A stretch of DNA of 56,331 nt from Mnemiopsis leidyi (Eukaryota > Ctenophora > Tentaculata > Lobata > Bolinopsidae), in contig JH153356.1 of assembly GCA_000226015.1 (NCBI GenBank), forward strand, positions 183,148 through 239,478, written 5' to 3'. Shown here in pieces: positions 31,801 to 46,100 of this stretch. The notes beneath the pieces were generated by a model. It made no database searches, was not told the origin of the DNA, and saw only the letters and a list, made by a program, of their open reading frames with translations. The translations under genes and the position numbers were made by a program. The first letter of the stretch is position 1; each line of letters starts with the position of its first letter.

Positions 31801-34800
31801 TGTGGCTGAACCATAAATGTTAAATCTACACAATTTGGTTGTGAGAGGTGAATAGAGGCTGGAACGTGGCCACAGCCACCAATATTTATCTTACTAACGT
31901 TACATTTCGACCTTGACACTGATGAAGAGCTCTATTTGGGCGGTGAAATTGAGTTACCGGTCAGAAATTCGGAAAGAAGATGGATGGAATGTAACAAAAT
32001 CAAAGATTGTTTTGACAAGTGTGGCGGTGGGAGAGGTGAACCTGGCAAATTTGAAATAGCCTGAAATTAAAACAAAACGGCATTTAAAAGGAGGTGGAGC
32101 AGAGACAGGCACACGCGTACTGGGTTAACGAAGCACCACCGTGCAGTGCAGCGAAATATGGATGAAGGAGCACGGTTCAGACTGCAAGTCGACAGTAACA
32201 CTGCCGACATCGGGCCTAAAACTTAATCAAGAGCTGGAACCAGACCCGGAAACTTAAAAGCGGTTTCCTTCCGGGGCCGCTGCCACTGCATTTGAGCTGG
32301 AAAGCACCATGCTCGGCGTGTGCAGGGCTGCTGCTGTCCGGCTCTGGACGGCCGGGAATTCTACAAAAACTACGCGGACTGATGGATGAGCAGAGAGGGT
32401 AACTTAATATGGCAGTTAATAATTTTCTTAATTTATCTTCCTCCCACCGAGGTCCTCAGCGAATGTCCTACCTGATAAGTTCAGCATATTTTCTAATAAT
32501 TAATAATTATATTTAGTATAATTTTGAAACGGGATCCGAGTTAGGGGCATGATTTTATCAGTAAGGATGTCAAATGTGGTACAGTCCGCATCCTAACTAT
32601 ATCAGGAACAGCTTTAAACAAAATTGTGTTACACGACGTGTACACAAACAGATACACAACCACTTAAAAGCACACACAAACTAGCTCAGGCAAACTTAGA
32701 AACTTATCTGAAGCTACTTCCCCCAAATTTCCAACTTGGAAAGCTCAGGATAAGCTCACGTTTTGTCCGGGGTCTCCCAGGGTCAGACTCACACGAGATC
32801 GGACCCTCTCCTCCTCATGTCTATTGTAGGGGAGGGGCACGGGGAAATGCAAACAGGCGTGGTAAGTCGGCATTCTGGCGACATGGGGACAGCTCGATCA
32901 GCCCTAGCTCTAGATATCATCGCTCACGATATCTTGATACGACGGAGCAGTGGAATTGGAGAAATGTCAGGCGGATTTATCATGTAAACAAACAAACTTG
33001 GCAAGCTCTTTTCTCTCCCCACATTGAAGTGTGCGAAAACAAAGGGAGGCCGGGAGCGGAGGAGAGGAGAAACCGCAACCTGGCTCGAGAAAAGTTCGGT
33101 AGATATATCACAGCTCCGGAGCTTTATTGAGCGCTGACTTGACAGTTGACAGTAGGGCTAAACCCGTGTAGAGAAGCTTGAACTATACTGGAGAATTTAA
33201 AAGTTTCGTGGTGTGCGGAATACTCAAAGTGATTCTCCCACTCTCGTGTATGCTTAATGTTGTGTGCTTTTTTTCGGAGGTTTAAAAGGCAGTCTGATTA
33301 GAATTTCTAACATCTTCTGATAAAAAGGGACATTGTAGTGAAATACGAGGCAGCCATATGAGAATAGGAGAATTCTCTTATCGGAATACAAAAATGGAAA
33401 ACATTTGATAGAGAAATCAGATCTGGACGTATTGATACATCCAATATGCAATAATTTTTCTTTGCTCAAACAATATCTTGGAACATAGAACGACATCATG
33501 AACAGTGTTCATTGAACACCTGAATATAACTCCCGCTAAAGAAATAACGAAAGTAACCAAGCCCAGTTTAATTACTGCATCAAGCCAGCAGATGATGTAT
33601 TCCACTCTCGGAATCAAGACGGGGGCTGAGGTGACTGATTACCTCTTCACCAATCCTTTATCTCCACAATGGAGGAATGAGTACTAAGTTTCCAAGCGCA
33701 GTACCGAGACAAATTATGTTCAACTCATTACGGGTTTGACATTGAGGGATTATGATATGTCATATATGAGGGAAAGGTAAGCCTTGGATGTCGGTATCTG
33801 GCCATATAACTATTTGCTAATAAGAGGAATTGCAGGTTATTTAAACAACTGCTTAAACGTTCAGATACGTCGAAGACTGGATTTATCGATGCACTCGACC
33901 AAAAATCTCGGTGCTGTTATTTCTGTATTGTAAATCAGAAAAAGGTGGACCTAGCGGTTAATCACAGCAGGACCTATGTCAATCAATCAAGAGTAGAATT
34001 ACAAAATATAGTTAGAAACTCTACAAAGTCTCTATAAATCTCTGTAAAGTATGTGATAACCATCAGAGAGCAAGAAAAGTGGGTTTCCCAACGCTACCAC
34101 CTTAAAAGTCAAATTAACTTGACGACCACTACTAGCGTCAAACCGCTGCTAGTGACCGCTTCAAGGGTTTTACATCGTGACGATTTTTTTTACCGTATGA
34201 GGCAAAAATCAGTCGAGCAGTGCATTCTGACGCAAGCACTTTCAGGACACTCAAAACTAACGTTTTAGCATAAGACGGGAGAAGGCACACACAAATGCAC
34301 ACACAAACACACAGACACAAATGCACACATACAAATGCACACATACATGTTCTATAGCTTATATTCTATAGCCTGTGCCAACATAACCGACCTCCTTATA
34401 TGGAAGCAAATGGCAGTAAACCACACCCAAACAAAAAGATCACCCGGCGGATACTTAGTTGCAACAGCTGGAAAGTTTTACGTACGGGAGCTCATGAGCC
34501 AGGGCGAAACACGGTAAACCGTGGTTAAAAGCCTGTACAACTGACGTGTTGTATATACTTATAGCGTGTTGTGTTGGGTATCAGCTACTTTACTTTCTAC
34601 ATGTCTCGCGTCAACACATTCGGCAATTGGTTTTCAAACTGACAACAAGCAACTTAGTGTATGATAAGTTAGTTGGGGTTTGAACAGTTCTTTTGTTGCG
34701 GCAAAGAAGGATTCATTAAGAGTTGGGGAATCAAATTTTAAGAGCGAGATTTTAAGAGCAAACAAGTGATATGCAATCTAAGGTGTACTATAACTAAGGG

Positions 34801-34979
34801 ACTGAATGAAGATGTTAAAGAATCGGTTTGCAAAGACGGGTCCACAGAAACTAGCTCAGGGATATCATGACCTCGCCCCGAATTGCAGCAACAATATAAA
34901 TTTAAGCCTATCAGCCTATCTATCCTTCCTATATGAATAATTACGTACTGACAGGAAGCTAACTGCATCCATTGTGACA

Positions 34980-36350
34980 GTCACTGTTCATGCGCTTCTA
35001 GTTCCATTTAATTTTTAGTTCTTACAGCTGTAGCACAATTGTCATGAATGGCACTGAAATTTATAAAAAAAGAGCGGACATCGGTCATTTTTGATTTTAT
35101 CGTATTCAATCGGGGACCGAATTCCGAAAGAACACTTATGAATATAAAATTTGCTAGTTGGTTATTTTCCTTTGTAATACTAATTGTGTGCCTATTGGCC
35201 TAAAAATGCGTTTTTCAAGAACTTTTAATTTAGAATTAGATGTCGAACTGATACTTTCGTTTTCCTTTACTAAAACTGTAATATAAAGATAACAAATATT
35301 TCATGCCATTCGAGGTGAGGGAGAAGGAAGAGAAACGCTTCAATGACAGGACACTGACTGTAAACAATGTGACAGTCAATTTTTATACGTTTCTAATATG
35401 TAATATACTTAGACTTTGCCATTTATTTAACTTTCTCTGCATACTTGAGAATGCTTTTTTTTTCTCTTTGACAAACAATTCTTCAAATGTTTCGAAGAGA
35501 TACGTTTGTATTCATTTACTGAATTCTCATTGAAGCAATTCTCTTTCTTCTCCCTTACCTCGAATGGCATGAAATATTTATTATTTTTGTATTACAGTTT
35601 TAGTAAAGCTGAAAATGTTAAGCTGAAAACTGTAAAAAATCGTTAATATTTCAGATTTCACGCCGTTTCAATTGAAACGCTTCAAATAGACGCCGACTCA
35701 AACTGAACTTGTGACAGTTGATTTTCATGCGCTTTTAATTCTGCCAATTTTTAGTTCTAACAGCTAGACATAAGATATTGTAAACTGAAACGTTCGTATT
35801 CACTATTCATCAAGTGAAACTGTTAAAGATATATCGTCAATATTGTACGCCATTCTACAAATTTGAATAGAGGGCGTTGCAGAGAAACGTCGCAATGGTA
35901 TTGTGAAATGATGATAATGAAATGATGATAATGATAATTGTGTTTCGAAAAATGTTGTTTGAATGACAGGACGCATACTACAGCCATTGTGACAGCTAAT
36001 CTTCGGACGCTTCTAGCTCCGACCAGGTTTTAGTTTTCATAGACGCACATTTGACATGGATGGCACTAAAACATGAGAATAATTTGCGGATATTGACAGC
36101 CCTACATTTTATTGATATCATTCGGGGACCGGAAACGGGCATCAACTAGAAATTTGATACTTGGTTAGTTTCGTCTGAAGACTTCAAATCATTTTAAGGC
36201 GTTTTTTCTGGAAACTTTTGCTTAGAGTTAAGCATTTCAAACTGAAACGCTTGCATTCATTTGATGAAACTGTAATAGAGAAAATCGTTAATATTTCACG
36301 CCATTATGAAAATTTGAATTGAGGGCGTGAGATATGTCGCAATCCGGTTA
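34980..36350. repeat. three diverged copies of a ~350-400-bp repeat
   Basis: Blocks starting near 34976, 35705 and 35985 share, in order: TTGTGACAGT, ATGCGCTTCTAGTTC, TTTTTAGTT, ATGGCACTRAAA, ATTCGGGGACCG, GAAACGCTT, GAAACTGTAATA and ATATTTCACGCCATT...GAGGGCGT. The middle block lacks the part with GGGGACCG. This looks like a short mobile element amplified locally; no coding capacity. Confidence 0.7.
35264..35615. repeat. ~80-bp inverted repeat (foldback)
   Basis: The left arm contains AAATATTTCATGCCATTCGAGGTGAGGGAGAAGG (about 35264-35345), and its inverted copy lies at about 35531-35615 (CTTCTCCCTTACCTCGAATGGCATGAAATATT). About 185 bp separate them. It overlaps the first member of the repeat family at 34980-36350. 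Confidence 0.8.
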
Positions 36351-36906
36351 CTTTGGAAGTTTAAACAGATTAAATTGCGACGGTTGTCGCATGATTACGA
36401 ATTACTACTAGTAGAAGGTGGTTGAAATCACCAGCATAAAGTTTTGGATCGCTAAGGACTAGAAAACAACATAGAACTTGTTCTAATTTCAGAATGTTAA
36501 TGAGACGCACTTCTGAGCCGTTGGAACTCATGATTATGGACTGTACCTTGTTTCGAGGTAGTGCAATATGGAGGACCATAGCGAAATTAAACAATGAAGT
36601 TATGTTGATGTGATGCACGGAATAGAAATAGAATATTAGCATCTGGTTGATCAATTACTACTGTTCCAGGTGAAACAATCACTGGAACTGCCGTTTCTTG
36701 GAAAGCTTCGTTGTAGGGACTGCTTAGCAAAACTTTGGCATATTTTCTAAAATTCGAGTTGGAATAATGATATCAAAAGGTACGGGCTACGGCAGTGCTT
36801 AATTAATACCAAGACGAATTTGAAAGTGATGCATGATAAGTATGTCAATAAAGACATCAGCATCAGCCGTGGTAACGGTAAGAGTCGTGAAGTTTTTCAG
36901 TGATCG

Positions 36907-37000
36907 GGCGCTGCCGGCGGTGGCGGACAGGGCGCTGCCGGCGGTGGCGGACAGGGTGCTGCCGGCGGTGGCGGACAGGGCGCTGCCGGACAGGGCGCTA
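36907..37000. repeat. 24-bp GC-rich minisatellite
   Basis: Three full and one partial copy of GGCGCTGCCGGCGGTGGCGG followed by ACAG, in otherwise AT-rich DNA. The unit is a multiple of three and so gives open frames on both strands, but no gene context supports coding. Confidence 0.93.
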
Positions 37001-37944
37001 CACAGCGGAGGTGGACGCTCAATCATAGCCACACGATACTCATTTTGTTATGTACGATTTCCCTCTCGTGGCATTACAGTGCAGGCAAATTTTCAAGTCC
37101 AGAATTAAAAATTAAAACAGCATCAAAACCTTAAGTACGTTTTAAATTTCGGATAGAAATTGTATAAAATTCGTGAAAATAGTTTTATCAAAAATTAGTG
37201 GACACAGTTAACCTTCTTTCCGTTGCCGTATCGACCAGTATAACGACCTAATGTAGCGATAATCTGGGCGATAAAAGAAAATTAGCGAGTACGTAGGAGA
37301 CCTCCGAACTGTCCTAAACAAACACCGAGGAACGTGAAACCTAACATAGGACATTGGAGTGAAACCGAGAAAGCTCAAAGATGGGAGCATTCAGAGGAGG
37401 ACCTGGGCAACATTGAGTCGGCGCCGGGGACCACTTTTGATCAAATTTAGTCTACCGGGAATCGGAAAACCTGAGACTTAACAGTGATGCAAGAGGGAAT
37501 TTATTTTTTGTAAATTGAATATTATGCAAACGATCAAAAATCAAACCGATTTCTAGTTACAATGGCAAGGTATTGTTTCGTTATGAACTGTTATAAATGT
37601 TGCTTGCAGACAGGATTTTTGTAACACGATCTTATAGCGTAGTCCGAGCAAATCAATAATTCATGAGCTGAGTTTTAACTTTCAAGTCGATGCTATGCAT
37701 CATCTATTTAAGAAAATCGAGTCATGTATAAGTTAATGAATCAAACAAAATTGTCTTCAACTAAATGGAGAGCATTCAGAAAACGCGAAAAGAAAGGAGA
37801 GACCCTAATCAGACTTCCAAATTTTAATCGCAAGAAACAACTAAAAATAAGGAAAAATAATAAGGGAGTTATGTGACCTAATCTGTGCCCAATACGAAGT
37901 GCACGACTCAAGACAGCAGAACAAACTGATAGTCAAGTATTGTA

Positions 37945-38027
37945 GCTGTCGGCTGGATGGTGACCTTGTAGTGGTAACGTGTTTGTATCCAGCAGAAAGG
38001 GGTTCGATCCTGTTAGCTGCCGGCATA
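37945..38027 (+). repeat. tRNA-like sequence, probable SINE head or tRNA pseudogene
   Basis: TGGTGACCTTGTAGTGGTAACG resembles a Pol III A box/D arm, and GGGGTTCGATCC is a near-perfect B box/T arm. The stretch from GTCGGCT to AGCTGCC could pair as an imperfect acceptor stem. The T stem has mismatches and the anticodon arm is irregular, so a functional tRNA is unlikely. Confidence 0.55.
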
Positions 38028-38256
38028 GTTAATAGGTACACCGTCTGGGATGAAATGCTTAATTATCTCTGCTTTGCAGTATATGAAGAAGCTTGACATA
38101 CTCTTAGAGGAAAAAAAAGCTCGACACCAGACATCGGAGATGCTTTTTTGTCAATTGTATAACTATATTGTAAAGAGCAGTAATTGTAAACAACACAGAA
38201 ATCATTTAGATTTCAGATCGTGAAAGAATGTGGAAGATCAAAACTTAATTCCAAGA

Positions 38257-38393
38257 GAAAACTGAAAAATTTGATTTCGAAAAAAAATCGAAAAAAAAAT
38301 CAGTTTATTGTTAAGTTATTATATCTAGATAACTTAACAATAAATTGATTTTTTTCCGAATTATTTTTTTCGAAATCAAACTTTTCAGTTTTC
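38257..38393. repeat. 137-bp AT-rich foldback (palindromic element)
   Basis: The arms start GAAAACTGAAAAATTTGATT and end with its inverted counterpart (AAATCAAACTTTTCAGTTTTC). The centre is AAGTTATTATATCTAGATAACTT. Nearly the whole element can form one hairpin. No coding capacity; MITE-like. Confidence 0.85.
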
Positions 38394-41300
38394 AAGCTAC
38401 ACCTGGGGTCGCAAGTTCCAGGAATCGGAGACAACCAGTTGAAGTAGAAGATCCTGCATCATGGATATGATAAGAGGATAAAGGTAATATTCTGTTGTTA
38501 TTCCTCGTGCAGTTTGACAGGCCAAGATAGAGCAAACATTGAAGGATGAAAGGTTTGGAAGATAGGGTACTAAATAAATCGACATGTTGACAAATTCAAG
38601 TATGTGCCACGAAGATATACAGGCATTCTGCTAATATACCGGACCACCCACGAAAAGAAAGCAAGACCTAAACAAACCATAACGAAGGAAGCACCAGAAG
38701 TTAACAGGACGCGGAACCCAAAAACACATGCAGAACTTAGGAGAGGAACCGCGCAATACTGGGGCGTGTCAGTGAACGTCGAATCTTTATATCGAGCCCT
38801 CCCTCTGATGACGTGCTCACTTAGAGAGCCTGGCTGTGATCGTTGCACAATGCACAGTATATATAGCATGCCGGTATAAGGTAAGATAGGCAGCCAAGGG
38901 AGGGCGTAGATGGGGCCTGATATATCCATATAAAGAGGCAAAGATTTGGGGAAGGCACAAAATGACCGTGTGTGACAGGAGAGAATGGTTGAATGGCTGG
39001 ATACGGTCACAACATAGGAGGCTCAATGGAAACCGGGAATGGGGGTGCCGTGGTGAAGCTGCAAGCTAAGCACTACAGTTTATTAGGTAGATTGCAAGAT
39101 AGAGAACAGGGAGCAGGGAGGGTTGTGGAGTTGTGCAACCTGTTTAGACGTAGGTCTAGATCATGTTGAACCTACTTTTCAGGGGTGTTAAGTTTAGATC
39201 ATGTACAACATATTCATCATGGCAGCTAGCTTTAGATCATGTTAGAGCTACTTTCAGGGGTGTTGGCAAATTGAGGGACAGAGATATCGATCATTGCGAA
39301 CGATGACAAAATGTTTCGAAAAGAAATATAAGTGTTCGTGTTCTCCCTGCCGTAAGGGAGAGAGAGGGAGCATATGCACTAAACAAGTGAATCCAGCAGC
39401 TCACAGCCGAGTAGGGTTTCGCGAAAGTTAAGATTTTCAAGTACAGTACCGCGTCATTCTGGGAGTAACAAATACATCAGCTCTACACTCAGCCTGCCTA
39501 AAACACAACACTTGGACTCCATGGAGAACGTGCCATCACGATCAAGTACAACTACACGTGCGAGAGAGCTTGAAAATTATTTTTGTGGTTTCGGAGGTTG
39601 TCTCGGTGTGTTTTTGTCGGGGCTGAATAAAATGTATGATTGATGGGTAAACGATGTTGACCACGGTTCTGTTAAACTGTCAAGGCCAGCTTAAGGCTTC
39701 AAAGCTCCTAAACAAATAAGGCATGTCATTAAACTGTGCGCTAACTTCTAGTCGTGCCCAGAGAAAGCTTGTCACGCCATAATGAAACATGTCAATAAAT
39801 ACACTGCAACACTTTCTTACAGAAGGTAAGGGTAAGACCCAACGAAAAGTTATCAGTAGGTTTATAAAACTGAACCTCTGATGCGCCAGAGATCAATGTC
39901 CTCCGACCGTGCGAGTCCCAATAATTGCAATATTTTATTCCTATAAAGTTTTACGGAACCTGTGAATCGAATTGTTTTCAATGTAGGCTATCATTAATCA
40001 GAAATAACCTGTAGTCTTTTCACGATGTGGCTCCTTAATCGAGTTACGGGAAATCATCCCATCAAGGTCGTTTGAAGTATTATTAATTCACGTACACCAA
40101 CCGCGATAGGCATAGAGTTCGGCATGTAAGGCGTGATACGAGATAGCGCCAGGCGTGAAGGGCACCCGGATTATAAGATATGCGTCTTATAAAAACAAGA
40201 CGGTAGAAAAAATGTGGATAGAACTCTTGTTACAAAGATCCTCTTCAAATTGGAGGACCACGCCCCCTCAAAGTTTCCGAATAGCAAAATGAAATATACA
40301 CCAAGACAATACTTATAGGAACATTTCTCTTGAGTATCCGTGCATTGAGGAAGTGCTTATAACACATTTTAAGAGAAACGACGGTTGTTGGAGTTCTTTA
40401 ACGTAATATTTTTCGTCGACCAAATAATTCCCGTCAGATGTTAAATGGTAGTCTAGAAAGAATGATAGTGCGTGGAAAACGAAATCGCCATGAGTTTTAT
40501 TAGGGTATTATTGAATTTAAATTTAGTGTCCAGGTTGAATTAAAAGGAAAAATAACAACAACAAGACCATAGAAACAAAAAATCAAGCCGCCGAAGTAAG
40601 AGGTACGGATCAAAGTGTGGACGATGGATGTGTCTGTAGGAGCGTACCAGGCGCCCACGAACGAATGAACAGTGAGTAGACAGGGCCGAATATACAAACT
40701 CATTTAAAAGTTAAATCACTCCTGAGTTTTAGGAAAAATAGAAGTCAGGATGCCCCGCCCTTCGAGGGGGTTGGAGTGAAGTACTATAATGGGACATGAT
40801 CATCGTCTAGCAGATCACCTATAATGAAATAGTGTCAATTTTATTCACTCTCAGGAAAAAAGGCGTTTCCGAATTTTCGGCAAGGGGGTTGGAACCTTCC
40901 TTATATGCAAGCTGAAAAAGCAAGTTTTTATTTTCATTCATTAGGATAGTCAATCTTAGTCTTACAAAACAACATCGTTGTTTATATCAGCACTATCGGA
41001 AGAATTTTTGATCTAAATGTAAAACAAAATCGTTGCAGTACAGAGGTCTCACTCACAGAACCGAACTCAGAAGGAACTAGATAGACTAAGCTGATTTATA
41101 AAGTAACTACAACTACGCTACACTCAGCAGCACTCAACTCGGGCTATACGGTGTCTGAACTGGAAGTTTAATCATATAAAAGCAGTTATAAACGATACGC
41201 TGGTATTCAGCCAGGAGCTTTAATCGATTGAATTGATGTCACGCACGACTTCACACCAGCAATTACTAATTTATTCAAGAGGAAAAAGAAAGCATTACCC

Positions 41301-41473
41301 GAAATCAGGATATGTGACAAAAGAAAAACCAGGGAGCTGCACTAAAAGTAGCAATGCAGGATCCTGCCGGGGTAACTCCCTCAACTATCGGTCAGCGCGA
41401 GGAAGTGTTCTGGTGAGATACTGCGTGGTGGGGTGTGTGGGCGTAGTGGGAGGGAGAGGCGGGTACTTCCCCT

Positions 41474-41660
<187 letters not shown>

Positions 41661-43173
41661 GAGAATTTTCCGTATTTGTTTTATTATCGCAGATTCTTAT
41701 TTTATTTATAGTGATAGAACTCTTTGTAGGAGCAAAAGTCCGCCGTTTACAGCACATAGCACACCGACAGCCAAGTGATCATTATATGACAGTAAACTAT
41801 TTCTACCTACAAATTAGATACATTTATTGAGGATGAAAGAGAAAAAATTAGTTGCCCGATTCATGGACTACTTGACTCTTTAATAGTTGCGCAAGGCGCC
41901 AACCTTCCATAACTTTAATTCCATAACTTTAATTCAGGACTAAAAAGTCAGAAACTCAAAAACCATAATAGACTAGGGGTAGGAAAACACGCCGAAACCT
42001 AAACGCAGTATGGTTGTGTGAGGATTGTTAGGAGAACAGCATATCAAAGAACCTTTAATATGAGCTGACATGGTGGAATCAAGAGAAACTTATCCGATGT
42101 AAGTAGTAAACACAAGACAAAAACAGGAGCACTTATATTCGCTTAACCGAGGATTCCATAGATAACCGAGGAGGCAGTGTCTCGCCCAGGATCCTCACTT
42201 TAATGAACCCAATAAATTGTCCCAAAAAATAGTGTCTCGAGAACCCCGCTTTTCCTTATTCATCATTGTCGTTTAGTCTGAAACTCCTGCCCGCAAAAAC
42301 GGTGTAACCCAATATTATTTTGTCGTCTTGAATGAGTCAATGAAATTGCGGTATTTTTAACCGATTTTGAATCAGTTTCTTTGTTGAATGCGAGAAGATT
42401 ATAAAAGACAGAAAACTTCTAAATTTTGACGTACATTCAAATTGGATCTTTCTTACTGGTATTATGAAGCAAATAATATAAGAGAGAATAATTCTATATA
42501 AGGCCGGTGAATCGAGGATTTGTTTCTTATTTGTAAAACAGATACACCAAGGAATTGGCAAATATGGCATAAAAATTGATATCGCAATAAAACTTTGATA
42601 AATCAAAATTGACGAACGAGACGATAAATTAATTGATAGTAGAAATTAAGCCTAGAATAATGAACATTCAGAGGAAATGATTTAAAAATGCTACCACCTT
42701 AAAATCAAACTTTAACGTTAGTTCACGCGCAGGAAATGTCCTTTCGGAGCTTTGGAAATCCGGATGTTAAAAATCGTTTGTGGTCTGAGCGGCTTTCAAA
42801 AATCATAAATAAGTTTAAAAAAATGAACTTAAAAAATAACTAAATAAGCCCTCACAATAAGATGTAACAGAAAAGTGTTATGATTGGGTATGCTTGTTTC
42901 GAAAGATTTGTCAAAATTCGGGTTTTATAATAAAAAGACCCGAAACAAATATGCCTATGTTTGGGACTCAAAAGTAGGGGAAGTATCAGAAATGATCGAC
43001 CTTAATAATCAAATACGGTTAGGTGCAAAGTAGAGACTCAGTCTTAAGATGGTTTTATCACTAACAGTGGCAAATTTGGCAAAAACCTCAAACAGTTCAA
43101 AATTCAAATAGCGAATGTATGTAATTCAATTTAAGAAGTTATTTAAATTTACTTAATAAAATGATCAACATAC

Positions 43174-46100
43174 CTCGTGAAGCCGGCTGAGTTGAGAGGA
43201 AACTTGACCGAGAAGGTCCAGACCGCTGATCGTTCCTGGCTCGACGTCTATAAACACGTTCTCTAGGGATCCAGGTGACATGATCGCTGAAAGTGCACGG
43301 TCGTTACTCTTTATTGCTTTATTGGCTGGTCTGTAAATAACGCTCTCCATTTTGTAAGTGAATATTTTGGATCTTGGAGTTGGATATATTTTGTTATACT
43401 TCCAGTATATGTTAATGTCTAAAATTTGGCACGAATCCTGGCCAATATCCGCATCTCTTATCAATAGACATTATCCAAGTTGGCTGGTTTTCAAGAGCTT
43501 ATTGCCAGCAGCCACATTGTAATAAAATAAGATTTGATCCTACTGCTTGTATATGTCAGGTGTTTAAAGTTAGATTTCCTGTAGTAAGAATTTCCTGTAG
43601 TAAAGATTTCCTGTAGTATAGGTCGGTAACAACTAACAGATGATATAAGCTTTAACAAGAACACGGTTTGGACTACCAAATAACTTAGATTGTGTCATAA
43701 CTATGATTATATCATTATACATAACCAGCACATTCAAAATTCATACGTGGTGTACGAAGCATATTCCCAGAAAAACCATTGAAACGAAAAGCCAAACAAA
43801 GGATATGGGGTCACCCCCCTGTCCACAATAATATGAAACTAGTCGAAATCAGAAATACCCGCCGTGCGTGTAATAGAATATTCCAAAAGGGGCAGCTCTC
43901 TTTTTAGATGGCATAATCTAATCTTAGGGAAATCTCCCTCCAGAAGAATGAAACGCCGGAAGGAATTGATCAATTCCGTAGAATAATTGCTTCTTTAAGA
44001 TATATAAGGCTAAATTCAAGTAAGAACTAAATTGTTTTCGAATGCAGCCCTAGCTAGCCGCTAACTGCTAAGTCGATATTGCCATGCTGCGCGTAGTTCT
44101 ATCTACGGTCACCAGAGCAACTTTGAGCCGAAAGTCTTCGTATGAAAAATGGTATAAAATTAATAGATTAGGGAATTATAACCATCGTTAGGGGTAAACG
44201 AGGCTCTATCTCTTCAGCAGTCGATTACATTTCACCCTTCCCTCCTATATCTCCCTTTATTATCCTCTCTCATTTCACCCTCTTACTTCCCCCTTACCTT
44301 AGAGACAGGCAAAACACCTGTTGATTTTATCCTTTTGTGGGCTTTTTTACGTAAACCCAGTCTTTCTTTAAAAAAGTGCAAACAACTGAGTAATTGCAAC
44401 TTTATGTCGGTCCAATAATCGTGGTTATACAATCACGTTGATGTAGCCAGCAAACATAAACGTGCGATAAGTCACCAACTTTTAAATCAAAGATATTTGA
44501 ACAATACGATTGAACGCCACTCACAAGGTTTGGTGTCAGGAAGGTTGGGTGAAGGTTCAGGAGTTTCGACCCGGGTCTCATGAACAGCCCTGGAGAAAGT
44601 CCTGGCCTCCACTTCCGCTCTGTCCAGCACTGCACTGCTTTCCGAGGAAGTGTGACGTCTTTTCAGTATTCCTGCGAGGGGCGGGCTTTTAGAGTGGCAT
44701 TGCATCATTTAGCATCAGTTTGTTAATGGATGCCAACTTGCTAATGACTTTAAAGAATGCCAGTGTCAGGTAGATTATTCAGAGTACATAATATTTAATT
44801 TCATTTGGGCCTCAGTTATACATTCCCTCTACTTATCGAGTTCTAATGTTTGCGCAAGGAGATTTGTATTAAGCAATCAAAGCGAAATCTAACCATCCCT
44901 TACCAAGATTCTGATGTTTTATGGGCTGAGGAGCGAGAATGTTCGGTGAAGACACATCGAACGTTATAGACCTTGACTGGAAGAAGGGAGAAGAAGGAGC
45001 CAGGAGGCCGGACTGCTGGACTATGTGGTGATCCAGGAGCAGTTTGTTATTGGCTGACTGCATCTGGGAATCGGCTTGGTGCGCTAGTACTTGTTGGGTA
45101 ATGTACTGAAAATAGAAGAGTACTGTTAAAGCATTTTTCTGGTGGGAAAATAGCATTTTACCGCTCACCAGAAACCGCCCTTTCCATGGAAACATAAAAT
45201 TTGAACTGTCTACGGTATTAATATAGCATCAGCGTGCATAACAAATCGTATGGTAGGGATTCTTAATAGCATGGGGATGTTTTCCGACAGATTGATCTTT
45301 CCCTTTCAAATTTGAGAGGAGAATCGTAGATCAGCCAAGTTGGGAAATTAAGGAAGTCGTGTTGCGGATAGTCAGGCAGTTACGCAGTTCAGTAGTTAGA
45401 AGTTGTGGTGTTTAAGTCGTGGTGGAGCGCACTAGACATGGGTAAGTAAGACGGGGAAGTGTGTTGCTAAAATTAGAATTTTAAGTGAGCATATGAAATC
45501 AACATTTGGGCATCCTGCCCGGATGACATCTGGAAACTAAATGTCCGGCATTTTCTTGAGGAAGTAAAATGGTCAATGAGTTGCAAAGCTTATTTGGATA
45601 TGAGAGTAAACTACTAAAGTTATGATCCAGCACTCCTGACAACGCTGCATAAAACGACAATCACCAATAACCCCCCCCCCCAAACTATCAACTATCATTA
45701 AAAGAACACTGTTTTCCGTACCTGAGTTACCTGGGACGTGTCCCTCAGGCCCTGCAGATACTTGACATGCTCGTCAGCCAGGACCTTGCTGCCCCGCCAC
45801 CCCTCCCCCACCGGGCCCGGTGACCGGTTGTACGGCTTGAAGGGGCCGCCCTCCGACCCGATACTCCGTCTACATAGGGGGCTGGTGATGCTGCCTGTCG
45901 GGGACCTGCAGGGAGGATATGTTAGACGTGTTTCTGTGAAATGTTATCTGACTTGAAAACAATTATCCCATTGTTATGTTTAGTTTTACACAGGAATTAT
46001 AAATATCGAACTGCAGATTGCAGTCCTACTCTTTCTTGGTTTTTGGAGCGGTTTATAATCTAACGAGCCGATGCTGAATGTGGAGCAACATAACTCAAAC

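Noticed and set aside
32624..33130. 168-codon plus-strand open frame
   Set aside because: Composition is mixed, there are no motifs or supporting splice structure, and no related neighbour; chance length is plausible in a 56-kb window.
36799..37108. Open frames over the GC-rich 24-bp repeat
   Set aside because: Produced by a repeat unit divisible by three; open on both strands.
38570..39010. 146-codon minus-strand open frame with hydrophobic stretches
   Set aside because: No family signature, and the opposite strand is equally open for about 90 codons; no splice context.
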